Of a stretch of DNA of 64,000 nt, positions 45,547-54,387 are shown piece by piece. The DNA is from CAVSCD01 sp963726335 (GTDB taxonomy: Bacteria > Acidobacteriota > Aminicenantia > Aminicenantales > UBA8522). The first letter of the stretch is position 1. Each line of letters starts with the position of its first letter. The stretch spans positions 310,001 to 374,000 of the forward strand of contig CAVSCD010000004.1 of NCBI GenBank assembly GCA_963726335.1. The letters are read 5' to 3'. The notes under the pieces are model-generated. The model did no database searches. It worked only from the letters and a program-made list of their open reading frames with translations, and was not told where the DNA came from. The position numbers and the translations under genes were made by a program.

Positions 45547-46588
45547 GGCTCTTGACCTTGTCCAGGACGTTGATGATGTCGATGCCCACCGGGCAGAGAG
45601 AGATACATCGCCCGCAGCCGACGCACATGAACTTGTCGTAGACCTCGACGAAGTAGCGGAATTTATGATAGAGACGCTGGCGCAGCCGCGAGGCCTTGTC
45701 GGGCCGGGGATTGTGGCCGGATGAATGCATCGTGAAGTCGGGGAACTGGCACGTATCCCAGCTCCGGACGCGCTGTCCCCGAAGGGGAGAGACCGACTCG
45801 ATCTCGTCATTGATGTCAAAGCAGTGGCAGGATGGGCAGAGGTAGGTGCAGACCCCGCAGCGGATGCAGCTCATCGCCTCGTCGTCCCAGAGCGGGGCAT
45901 CGAACTGCCCCTTGAGCTTCTCCGAGATCCCCCGGGCGTCCTTGAGCTGTCGCTTGATTTTGCCGGCCGCTTGCTCGTGGAGGCTTTTGACTTTTTTCTT
46001 GTCCTCGGGCTTGACGGCCTGAAAAATGTCCTTCCCCGCCGTGACGAGTTTTTCGCCCTTGTCGGTCAGCGCCCGGACGAAATACCTGTCGCCGAGGTCG
46101 GTGAGGAGAACATCCAGTCCCTCCTCGGAGTGGGGAGAGCCCTCGACCGAAGTGCAGAAGCAGTTGTCCGAGGGCGGCGTCCCGCAGGCCAGCCCGACGA
46201 GTGTCGTCTGGTCCCGTCTTTGCCAATAGTAGGGATCCGTGAACTCGCCGCCAAAGACCTTGTCCAGCAGCCAGGCGGCCCGGCCCTCGCAGGGCCGGAC
46301 GCCGAAGATGACGACCTTCTCGGCCCGGGGCAGCGTCTCCTTGACCTCGAGCGTTCTGGCAGGCCCCTCGACCGTTTCCTCGAACTCGGCCAGGATTTCC
46401 CTCTGGGGGAAAAGGAGTTTTTTGGGAGGCACGGCGGTTTGCCGGACATCAAGGACCAGGTCGTCGCCGCCGCCGGCTGCCGCGTAGTCCCAGCGCCCGT
46501 CCTCGCTCAGCCGGGGAAAGAACACCCGGCTGTCCTTGAGCTTCTTCCCCCACTGGGCCAGCGCCTTTTTGGTCAGAATCTTGTCCAT
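45536..46588 (-). CDS. 4Fe-4S subunit, sulfhydrogenase beta/FlxB-like
   Basis: A 350-residue protein. The N-terminal region has KVVIFGVRPCEGRAAWLLDKVF and a PSDNCFCTSVEGSP segment typical of hydrogenase/sulfhydrogenase beta-type subunits. C-terminal 4Fe-4S motifs are CIRCGVCTYLCPSCHCFDI (about residues 231-249) and CVGCGRCISLCPVGIDI near 330. It probably wires the FAD/NAD(P) subunit to HdrA/MvhD. It is homologous in layout to the next gene upstream in the operon, suggesting an ancient duplication. Confidence 0.75.
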   Translation of the reverse strand: MDKILTKKALAQWGKKLKDSRVFFPRLSEDGRWDYAAAGGGDDLVLDVRQTAVPPKKLLFPQREILAEFEETVEGPARTLEVKETLPRAEKVVIFGVRPCEGRAAWLLDKVFGGEFTDPYYWQRRDQTTLVGLACGTPPSDNCFCTSVEGSPHSEEGLDVLLTDLGDRYFVRALTDKGEKLVTAGKDIFQAVKPEDKKKVKSLHEQAAGKIKRQLKDARGISEKLKGQFDAPLWDDEAMSCIRCGVCTYLCPSCHCFDINDEIESVSPLRGQRVRSWDTCQFPDFTMHSSGHNPRPDKASRLRQRLYHKFRYFVEVYDKFMCVGCGRCISLCPVGIDIINVLDKVKSHGS

Positions 46589-46592
46589 CGTT

Positions 46593-47624
46593 CTACCTGA
46601 TGAAGTCCTGGGGGTCTTCGTCCCGGAAGCAGGCGATGAGCGCCGGCAGGTCGGCATCAAACCCGGCGTCGTAGCCGAACAGCTCCCGCGCCTCTTTCTC
46701 GAGCTTCTTGTTCAGGAAGCGGAGGGGAATGTCGAGGGGGCAGACCCTCTCGCACTCGCCGCAGTCGATGCAGCGGCCGGCGAGGTGGATGGCCCGGACG
46801 AAGTGATAGACGAAGTTCTCCGAGGACTCCGCCGAGCGCTGGAGCCATTTGATCCGCTGGGCTTTCTCTTCGGCGCTGGTGTCCGCGGTGACGGCCAGGT
46901 TGATGCTGTCGACAACGCACTCGTCGCAGTAGCACATGGGGCAAACCGACCGGCAGGCGTAGCAGCGTATGCATTTGTCGAGCTGCTCTCTCCAGAATGT
47001 GAACCTCTCCTCGGCCGGCAGCGCCTCCATCTTTTCCAGGGAACCGTAAGGCTTTTCGACCGCGCGCTTGGTCTTGTCGCCCGCCAGGACGTCGGACAGG
47101 ACCGGAAAATTCGCCCGGCACTCCAGGCAGCGGTCGGCCAGAAGCTCCTCGGCCGGAACCTCGACCGCGCCCCCGGCGGTCGAAATGACGAACTGTCCGC
47201 TGTCCCCGAGCTCGACTTTCTCTGGTTTTCCGCCTTTGAGCCTTTCCGTCAGCTTCCTGTCGTCGATGACACCGGCCTTCTCGCAGGAAACGCCCAGGAG
47301 ATAAACGTCCCCCCTGTCGATGTACTTCTCCTGGAGGAGGACGACCACCGCCCGGCTGTCGCACCCCTTGACGAACAGGCCCACCGGCCGCGTATCCGGC
47401 TTCCGGGAGCGGCCCTTGCGCCGTTTTTCATCCACCAGGAACTTGGTGAGGTTATGGACGCAGGTCGGGTCCCAGACAAGCCGGTCGACTTCTTCCGGGG
47501 TCTTGATGAAGGCGGGGACGGCCGACCAGCCGTTGCTCCCCGTCGTATAGCCGATCACGTACTTGACTTTTCCTTCCCGGAGGAGCTTCCGGGCTTCCTC
47601 TTTGAGCTCGTCGATCTTGGCCAT
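46593..47624 (-). CDS. 4Fe-4S subunit related to coenzyme F420 hydrogenase/sulfhydrogenase beta proteins
   Basis: A 343-residue iron-sulfur protein. It has VGLFVKGCDSRAVVVLLQEKYIDRGDVYLLGVSCEKAG (FrhB-like), RCLECRANFP, CIRCYACRSVCPMCYCDECV near residue 233 and CIDCGECERVCPLDIPL near 300. The C-terminal ferredoxin-like clusters would relay electrons. Its start shares one base with the MvhD-like stop (TGATG), indicating coupled translation. Its resemblance to the neighbouring 350-residue protein supports duplication. Confidence 0.75.
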   Translation of the reverse strand: MAKIDELKEEARKLLREGKVKYVIGYTTGSNGWSAVPAFIKTPEEVDRLVWDPTCVHNLTKFLVDEKRRKGRSRKPDTRPVGLFVKGCDSRAVVVLLQEKYIDRGDVYLLGVSCEKAGVIDDRKLTERLKGGKPEKVELGDSGQFVISTAGGAVEVPAEELLADRCLECRANFPVLSDVLAGDKTKRAVEKPYGSLEKMEALPAEERFTFWREQLDKCIRCYACRSVCPMCYCDECVVDSINLAVTADTSAEEKAQRIKWLQRSAESSENFVYHFVRAIHLAGRCIDCGECERVCPLDIPLRFLNKKLEKEARELFGYDAGFDADLPALIACFRDEDPQDFIR

Positions 47625-48046
47625 CAGAGGTTTCTCCTCAGCTTGGTCTGGGGGCCGAGGGGCTTCAGCTCCTTGACGAAGTCCTTGATGATATGAGTGT
47701 ACTTTGTCCCCTCCGCCGCCGATACCCAGGACATCCGGAAGCGCTCCGGCTCGAGGCCGACGTACTCCAGGAGCTTCTTCACCAGGTTCAGCCGGCGGCG
47801 GGCATACAGGTTGCCCTTGATGTAGTGGCAATCGCCGGGATGGCAGCCGGACACCAGGACTCCGTCCGCGCCCTTGTTGAAGGCGGAGAAGATATAGAGA
47901 GGGGAGACGCCCCCCGAGCACATCACCTGGATGGGCACGACGTTCGGCGGATATTGCATGCGGGAAACCCCCGCCAGGTCGCAACCGGCCGAGGAGCACC
48001 ACTTGCACAGAAAGGCGACGATCCTGGGTTCGAATTCCTCCGCCAT
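47624..48046 (-). CDS. mvhD: MvhD/HdrF-like 2Fe-2S electron-transfer subunit
   Basis: A 140-residue protein matching the methyl-viologen-reducing hydrogenase delta family. It has VAFLCKWCSSAGCDLAG at the N-terminus, MCSGGVSPLYIFSAFNKGADGVLVSGCHPGDCHYIKGNLYARRR in the middle and a C-terminal alpha helix. In Mvh/Hdr and Flx/Hdr complexes this subunit delivers electrons to the HdrA flavin. It directly follows hdrA, as in those complexes. Confidence 0.93.
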   Translation of the reverse strand: MAEEFEPRIVAFLCKWCSSAGCDLAGVSRMQYPPNVVPIQVMCSGGVSPLYIFSAFNKGADGVLVSGCHPGDCHYIKGNLYARRRLNLVKKLLEYVGLEPERFRMSWVSAAEGTKYTHIIKDFVKELKPLGPQTKLRRNL

Positions 48047-48048
48047 GT

Positions 48049-50008
48049 CTAGCCTCCGAGACTCGCGTCGATCATCCGGGCGATCTGCAGCTGCGTCAGG
48101 TTCTTGACCTGGATGGCCGAACGCAGGCAGGTCGCGGTGCAGGTGCCGCAGCCCTCGCACAGGACCTCGTTGACCTCGACCTTGCCGTCCTTGAGCGTCA
48201 GGGCGTCGTACGGGCAGACGGCCACGCACATGGCGCAGCCCGTGCACAAGTTCCTGATCACCCGGGCCACGGTCGGCGAGTGGAACAACCTCTCCTGCGA
48301 AAGGATGGTCACGGCCTTGGCCGCGGCGCCGCTCGCCTGGGCCACGGCTTCGGGGATGTCCTTGGGCGCCTGGGCCGCCCCGGCCAGGAACATGCCCGCC
48401 GTCACGCTCTCGACGGGCCTCAGCTTGGGGTGGGCCTCGGCCAGGAACCCGTCTTTGTCCAGGGACACTTTGAGCTTCTTGGCCAGCTCCTCCGTGCCCT
48501 TGGAGGGCCGCATGGCCTGGGCCAGGACCACCATGTCGGCGGCGATCTCGACCGGTTTTCCCGGTCAGGGTGTCGACGCCCCAGACGATGATCTTGCCCT
48601 TGTCTTCGAAGATCTTGGAGACCTTGCCCCGAGATAGACGACGCCGTCCTCCTCGACCGCCCGCTGGACGAATTCCTCGTAGCCCTTGCCGCCGGAGCGG
48701 ATGTCGATGTAGAAGACATAGGCCTGGCCGTCATGGACGTGGTGCTTGTACAGCATGGCGTGTTTCGCCGTGTACATGCAGCAGATCTTGGAGCAGTAGG
48801 CGCAGTGATTCTCCGGGTCGCGCGAGCCGGAGCACTGGATGAAGACGACTTCCTTGGGCTCCTTGTGGTCGGAGGGCCGGAGGACCTTGCCCCCGGTCGG
48901 ACCCGAGGCCGAGCACAGTCGCTCGAACTGCAGGCCGTCGAGGACGTCGGCGTACTTCCCGTAGCCGTACTCCGCCATGTTCTCCTTGTCGTAGAGGTCG
49001 AACCCGGTGGCGACGATGATCGCGCCCACCTCCTCTTCGATGATCTCGGGCTTCTGGTCGTAATTGATCGCCTTGACCTTGCAGACGTCGGCGCACTTGC
49101 CGCAGGCGATGGTCGTGAACGGGTCCGGGCAGGCCCGGTCGTCGAGCGTATAGGTGGCCGGGATGGCCTGCGCGAAGGGGATGTAGATGGCCCGCCGGCC
49201 GGTCAGGCCGAGGTCGAACTCGTTGGGGACGACCACCGGGCAGACCTTGGTGCACTCGTCGCAAAGATTGCACAAGTCGGGGTCGACGTAAGTGGGCTTT
49301 CTTGAGGATCTTGACCTTGAAGTTGCCGACGTAGCCCGGTGACGTCCTGGACCTCGCTGTAGGTCATAAGCTTGATCTTCGGGTGCTTGGAAACTTCGAC
49401 CATCTTCGGGCGACAGGATGCACTGGGAACAGTCCAGCGTCGGGAAGGTCTCGGAGAGCTGGATCATGTGGCCGCCGATCGACGGCTTGCTTCTCGACCA
49501 GCATGACCTCGATAGCCGGCGTTGGCCAGGTCGAGCGACGCCTGGATGCCGGCGATGCCGCCGCCGACGACCAGGGCCCGCCGGGTGACCGGAACGCCGA
49601 ACGGCTCCAGCGGCATCGTTGCGGCTCGACCCGCTCGACAACGCTCTCGGTGATCTTGATCGCCTTCTCGGTGGCCCGGTCCATGTCCTTGTGGACCCAG
49701 GCTGCACTGCTCGCGGATGTTGGCGATCTCGCAACGGAAGCTGTTCAGCCCGGCCCGCTTGGCCGCGTTCGCGGAAGGTCTTCTCGTGCAGGTTGGGCGA
49801 GCAGCAGGAGACGACCACGCTGTCGAGCTTCTTGTCCTTGATGGCCTGGATGATCAGCGTTCTGGCCCGGGTCCGAGCACATGTAGACATAGTCCTCGGC
49901 GTGGGCGACGCCGTGATGGCCGGCCAGCTCCTTGGCGACCTTCTTGACGTCGACGGTGCCGGCGATGTTGATGCCGCAGTGGCAGACGAATACGCCTGTG
50001 CGCTTCAT
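48049..50008 (-). CDS. hdrA: CoB--CoM heterodisulfide reductase-like subunit A (frameshifted in this sequence)
   Basis: The flavin subunit where electron bifurcation would occur; the span of about 653 codons equals intact HdrA. It begins MKRTGVFVCHCGINIAGTVDVKKVAKELA. Next come the FAD fold and the SIGGHMIQLSETFPTLDCSQCILSPKM segment. 4Fe-4S motifs are CNLCDECTKVCP and CGKCADVCK, then QCSGSRDPENHCAYCSKICC. A C-terminal ferredoxin domain has CTGCAMCVAVCP and CEGCGTCTATC. I located single-base insertions near 48557, 49301, 49337, 49407, 49489, 49511, 49619, 49704, 49769 and 49861, and one missing base near 48635. Removing them restores one frame, so the gene is probably intact in the organism. 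Confidence 0.9.
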
Positions 50009-50645
50009 GTCTTGGCCTTTCGCGCCGGGACTTTTTTCTTGGCGGGAGCAGGGGCCGCGGCCGCCGGAGGCGCGGGTTCTGCTTTGGGCGGAACCGCTTT
50101 TTCCGCGGCCTGGAGTTCGATCCCGTAGTCGTAGCCCTTCTCGAAAGCCTTGATGTTGACCTCCAGGAACCGGCCCGGGACCAGGCCCGGCAGCGCCTTT
50201 TTCATGGCGTCGGGGGAAACCACCTTGGTGACGGCCGTGAAGAACCCGAGCACGACCAGGTTGCCGAACAGGCGGTTCCCCATCTCCTCGGCGAAGCGGG
50301 TGGCGGGAACGCCGTAAACGCGGAGTGCCCGGTCTGACCGGGCTTCAGCTTGACCAGGTCGGTGTCGATAGATCAGCAGCCCGCCGTCGCGGCAGCTCCG
50401 GCTCATATTGTCGTAGGCGTCCTGGGACATCGAGACCAGGATCTCCGGCCTGGTGACGTAGGGATAGAGCACCCGTTCTGTCGGAGACGACGACCTGCGA
50501 GCTGCAGGCGCTGCCGCGCGCCTCCGGCCCGAAGCTCTGGGTCATGGTGGCGAACTTGTTGTCGTAGAGCGAGACCGCCTTGCCGATGATCAGTCCGAGC
50601 GGATGATCCCCTGGCCGCCGAGCCCGAGAACCGGATCTCGCTCAT
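50005..50645 (-). CDS. korC: 2-oxoacid:ferredoxin oxidoreductase gamma subunit (frameshifted)
   Basis: About 213 codons. The N-terminus MSEIRFSGLGGQGIIRSGLIIGKA is the canonical gamma-subunit start. TMTQSFGPEARGSACSSQVVVSD and VTRPEILVSMSQDAYDN follow, then GNLVVLGFFTAVTKVVSPDAMKKALPG. The Ala/Pro/Lys-rich tail (PPKAEPAPPAAAAPAPAKKK) is unusual for the family and could be a flexible tether. Frame changes occur near 50325-50370, 50480 and 50600. Both ends overlap neighbours by ATGA. Confidence 0.85.
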
Positions 50646-51525
50646 GGTCGTTTCTCCGTACGGCCGGTACTTGTCGCCCAGGGCTTTCTGGCGATGTGTG
50701 TTCATGGACTCGAGCCAGCGCGGCTGCTCGCGGTCCACGAACTTGCCGACGACGATCTCGCCCTGGAAGTCGATCGGCACCGTCCGCGTGTCGGCGCCGT
50801 GCCTGATCTCCGCACTTCTCCTTGTAGTACTTGAGCAGGTCGAGGCCGTCGCCCAGCCGGTTGCGGCGCGCGTAGAGCGTCGGGCAGGGCGAGATGACCT
50901 CGATGAACGAGAAGCCCTTCTTGTCCAGCGCCTCCTGCATCGCCTTCGTGAGCTGGCGCACGTGGAAGGAGGTCCAGCGGGCCACGTAGACCGCGCCGCA
51001 GGCGTCGGCCAGGAAGGGCAGGTTGAACGGGTACTCGAAGTTGCCGTAGGGCGTGGTCGAGGCAGGTTGGCCGTGATGGGCGTGGTCGGCGCCACCTGGC
51101 CGCCGGTCATGCCGTAGGTGAAGTTGTTGACGCAGATGACCATGAGGTCCATGTTGCGGCGCGCGGCGTGGATGAAGTGGTTGCCGCCGATGGCGGAGAG
51201 GTCGCCGTCGCCGGAGAAGACGACCACCTTGAGCTCGGGGTTGGCCAGCTTGAGGCCGGTGGCGAAGGGGATGGCGCGGCCGTGGGTGGTGTGGAACGAG
51301 TCGAGGTTGAGGTAGCCGGCGACGCGGCCGGTGCAGCCGATGCCCGGAGACGATGGCCACCTTGTCCAGGTCGATGCCCGCTCTTGTGAAGCGCGCGGCG
51401 AAGCAGTTGACGGTGGTGCCGATGCCGCAGCCCGGGCACCAGATGTGGGGCATGCGGTCCATGCGCAGAAGGTCCTCCATGGGGTTGTCGTGCGGTACTT
51501 CGCGATCGGTCTTCGGCGGTGTCAT
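50642..51525 (-). CDS. korB: 2-oxoacid:ferredoxin oxidoreductase beta subunit, TPP-binding (frameshifted)
   Basis: About 294 codons. HIWCPGCGIGTTVNCFAARF at the N-terminus is characteristic of 2-oxoglutarate-type (Kor) beta subunits. The thiamine-diphosphate site is VVVFSGDGDLSAIGGNHFIHAARRNMDLMVICVNNFTYGMTGGQ, followed by SFIEVISPCPTLYARRN. It oxidises a 2-oxoacid to acyl-CoA, reducing ferredoxin. Frame changes occur near 51065, 51345 and 50815. The start is the ATG at 51525, overlapping the korA stop. Confidence 0.87.
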
Positions 51526-52694
51526 CGGGCTGCCTCCATGATGGCCTTGAGGATGACCTCGGGGTCGTGGACCGCTGCCGCCGCCGTGGGGCACGCCGAT
51601 GACCCTGCGCCTGGCCGGCGGCGCAGCGCTCGACCTCGGCACCATCTGGCCCATGGTTGAGCTCGGGCACGACGAAGGCCTTGACCTTGCCGGCCAGCTC
51701 GAGGATGCGCTTCTCGGGGAACGGCCAGACGGTGATGAGCCGCAGCGTGCCGACCTTGACGCCCGCCTCGGCGCGCCTCCTCGATGGCCTTGACGGCGAC
51801 GCGCGAGGTGATGCCGAAGGAGACCACCACCACGTCGGCGTCCTCGACGTCCTGGTCCTCGCGGCAATCGATGATCTTGTCGGCGTTCGTCTGGATCTTG
51901 TCGATCAGGTGCGTGACCACGTTCTTGTCCTGGGCCTCGGCGTTGATCATCGGGTAGCCGCGCTCGTCGTGGGTGAGGCCGGTGACGTGGAAGCGGTAGC
52001 CGTCGCCGGCCTTGACCATTCCGGGACCAGGTCCTCGTCCGGCTCGTACGGCAGGTACTCGTCCTTCGGGCCGTCGTACCACTTGCGCGCGACGACCTCG
52101 ATCTCGTCGGCCGGCGGGATGACCACCTTCTCGGTCATGTGGCCGACGCACTCGTCCATCATGAAGAAGACCGGGACGCGGTAGGTCTCGGCCAGGTTGA
52201 AGGCCTTGATGGTGAGGTCGAAGCACTCCTGGGGCGAGTCGGGACAGAGGGCGATGATCTCGTAGTCGCCGTGGGAGCCCCAGCGCGCCTGCATCATGTC
52301 CTGCCTGGCCGGGAGCGTCGGCAGGCCGGTCGAGGGGCCGCCGCGCTGCACGTTGACGAAGACCAGGGCGTCTCGGTCATCGCCGCCAGGCCGATGTGCT
52401 CCATCATCAGCGAGAAGCCGGGGCCGGAGGTGACGGTCATGGCCTTCTGGCCGCCCCAGGCCGCGCCGTCAGGGTGGCGATGGAGGCGAGCTCGTCCTCC
52501 ATCTGGATGAAGATGCCGCCCACGAGGGGGATGCGCTCGGCGAACCGCTCCGCCGCCTCGGTCGAGGGCGTGATCGGATAGCCGGCGACGAAGCGGCAGC
52601 CGGCGGCCAGGGCGCCTTCCGCGAAGGCGTGGTCGCCGTCGATGAAGTGGGCGCCGGTCAGGACTCCCTTGGGGTCGGCTTTCACTTTTTTCAC
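51522..52694 (-). CDS. korA: 2-oxoacid:ferredoxin oxidoreductase alpha subunit (frameshifted)
   Basis: About 391 codons from a GTG at 52694. FAEGALAAGCRFVAGYPITPSTEAAERFAE is the classic KorA start. IFIQMEDELASIA, ARQDMMQARWGSHGDYEIIALCPDSPQECFDLTIKAFNLAETYRVPVFFMMDE and FHVTGLTHDERGYP confirm it. The C-terminus is HDPEVILKAIMEAAR. Several one-base shifts occur (near 52470, 52370, 52020, 51775, 51650, 51590). 2-oxoglutarate is the most likely substrate, but other 2-oxoacids are not excluded. Confidence 0.87.
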
Positions 52695-52948
52695 CTTCTT
52701 CCTCCTCGTCTTTAAGAGTCACGAAGATGGCGAATTCGGGGCAGATGGCCTCGCAGAACTCGCAGTCCCAGCACATTTCTTCGTGCGCGACCCGCGGCGG
52801 ATGGTAGCCCTTCTTGTTGAATTCCTCGGAGAGCTCGAGGACATCCTTGGGGCAGTACTCGACGCAGAAGCCGCAGCCCTTGCAGCAGCTCCTTGTTGAT
52901 GATGGATGTCCCCCTTCTTGGTTTTGAGGTTTCCGAAGAGGTCGTCAT
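52691..52948 (-). CDS. korD: Ferredoxin-like delta subunit of the 2-oxoacid oxidoreductase (frameshifted)
   Basis: About 86 codons. MTTSSETSKPRRGTSIINKEL is followed, after a one-base shift near 52885, by CKGCGFCVEYCPKDVLELSEEFNKKGYHPP and CWDCEFCEAICPEFAIFV: two 4Fe-4S motifs of a KorD ferredoxin. An acidic tail (DEEEEGE) overlaps the korA start. The stop is probably the TGA of the GTGA overlap at 52694-52691, which needs one more frame change. Confidence 0.78.
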
Positions 52949-52955
52949 GTTTCCC

Positions 52956-53839
52956 TCAGATCAGCCCTTTTCGCCTCAGGAGAGGCCCGGGGTCGATGTG
53001 GTGAAGGTCGAGGCGCAGGACCGATTCGTCACAGCCGAGGGCCAGGGCCATGAGCTGAGTGAAGTAGAGGACCGGCATGGTCTTGAACTCCGGAGTACTT
53101 CCGGGCCGTATCCTCCTGCCGGTGGTCCAGGTTGAAGGCGCACAGCGGGCAGCTGACCGACAACGACGTCCGCGCCCCGCTCGACGCGCCGAACTGAGGA
53201 TGCTGAAGGTGCGGTCGGCGACGGCTTCGGGCTTATCGACCGTCTGGTAGGCGCCGCAGCATTCGGTCTTATACGGAAAATCCACCGGCGTGGCGCCCAG
53301 CGAGCGGGCCAGGTCGTCGAGGACGGTGGGGTTCTCCATGTCGTCGAGCCCCACGCCCTTGGGGCGGACAAGGAGGCAGCCGTAATAGCTCGCGACCCGG
53401 AGGCCGGTGAGGGGCCGCCGGACCTTCTTGGCCACCGCTTCGAACTTCACGTCGTCGCGCAGCAGCTCGAGCAGGTGGCGGACCTTGACGTCTCCCTGAA
53501 TAGGCGATCTTTTCCTCGTCCATGAACTTGTGGACCTTGGCCAGGCTCTCCGGGTCCGCCTTGACACGGTCGTTCACCCTCTTCAGCGTGTTGTAGCACA
53601 TCGCGCAGAGGGTCATGACCGTGTCAGTCTGGGCCTCCTTGACCCGGATGAGGTTGCGGATGGACGCCAGGTGATGGATGAGGTCGTCGGTCGCCAGGGA
53701 ATAGACCGTGCCGCAGCAGTTCCAGCGGTCGAGCTCGGTGACCTCGAGACCGAGCGCCTTCAGCGCAGCAGAGCGCCGACTCCTCGAAGTTCTTGGCGTT
53801 GCTCTTGAGCGTGCAGCCCGGATAATAGCTGACTTTCAT
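52956..53839 (-). CDS. hdrB: Heterodisulfide reductase-like subunit B with two CCG domains (frameshifted)
   Basis: About 294 codons, the family length. Both cysteine-rich CCG signatures can be read. The first is YYPGCTL, then WNCCGTVYS, then CAMC. The second is YYGCLL, then TECCGAYQ, then SCPLCAF. These ligate the non-cubane 4Fe-4S clusters that reduce disulfides in methanogen HdrB, so the active-site set is complete. Frame changes occur near 53770, 53640, 53500, 53165 and 53100. Its natural substrate in a bacterium without CoM/CoB is unknown. hdrC lies 19 bases upstream. Confidence 0.88.
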
Positions 53840-53858
53840 GGGGCGCTCCTCCGGTTCA

Positions 53859-54266
53859 TCACGAGGTGGATTTCCGGAAGCTGCCGACCAGGGCGATCGC
53901 CGGGACGCCGGCCCTCTCCTTGTCGGTAAGCTTCCGGACCTCCACGCGGTCGCGCCGTTTGCGGAGGAGGACCTGGCGGACGGCCTCCATCACCTCGGCG
54001 ATCTTGATGCCCTTCGGGCAACGGACGTTGCATGTGTAACAGGACGCGCACACCCACACCGACGAGGCGCTCAGGAGCTCGTCTTTCAGCCCGAGCTGCG
54101 CGTAGCGGATGACCTGATTGGGGAGGATGTCCATCTCCGAAGCCGCCGGGCAACCGGCCGAGCACTTGCCGCACTGGTAGCAGGCGAGCAGTTTCTGGCC
54201 GCTCAACTCCTCAACCTTTCTGACGAAATCATCCCTGATCTTTTGCCGCGAGAGGGTCGTTTTCAT
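53859..54266 (-). CDS. hdrC: Heterodisulfide reductase-like subunit C
   Basis: A 135-residue 4Fe-4S protein with an intact frame. Cluster motifs CYQCGKCSAGCPAA (residues about 29-42) and CASCYTCNVRCPKGIKIAEVMEAVRQ (about 72-97) are those of HdrC. It relays electrons between HdrA and HdrB. As first gene of the minus-strand cluster it follows a good promoter (TTGACA-17-TTTATT) with a leader of about 65 nt. Confidence 0.93.
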   Translation of the reverse strand: MKTTLSRQKIRDDFVRKVEELSGQKLLACYQCGKCSAGCPAASEMDILPNQVIRYAQLGLKDELLSASSVWVCASCYTCNVRCPKGIKIAEVMEAVRQVLLRKRRDRVEVRKLTDKERAGVPAIALVGSFRKSTS

Positions 54267-54338
54267 TTCACCCTTTCCTTCAAGGCCGGAATGATACGCG
54301 CTTCAAATGAGTCGGTTTTCTGCTAAAAACGACCCTTT

Positions 54339-54367
54339 AATAAATCACAATTCCCAGGGGCTGTCAA
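54339..54367 (-). promoter_or_regulatory. Promoter of the hdr-kor-tfr cluster
   Basis: On the minus strand TTGACA (54367-54362), a 17-nt spacer and TTTATT (54344-54339), with an extended TGA just upstream of the -10 box. No other strong promoter was seen within the 12-kb cluster. Confidence 0.55.
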
Positions 54368-54387
54368 GAAAATACACCGCTCCGGTT

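Noticed and set aside
48049..50008. In-frame stops in hdrA as selenocysteine or recoding sites
   Set aside because: The breaks are frame changes caused by single extra bases, not isolated TGA codons at conserved cysteine positions.
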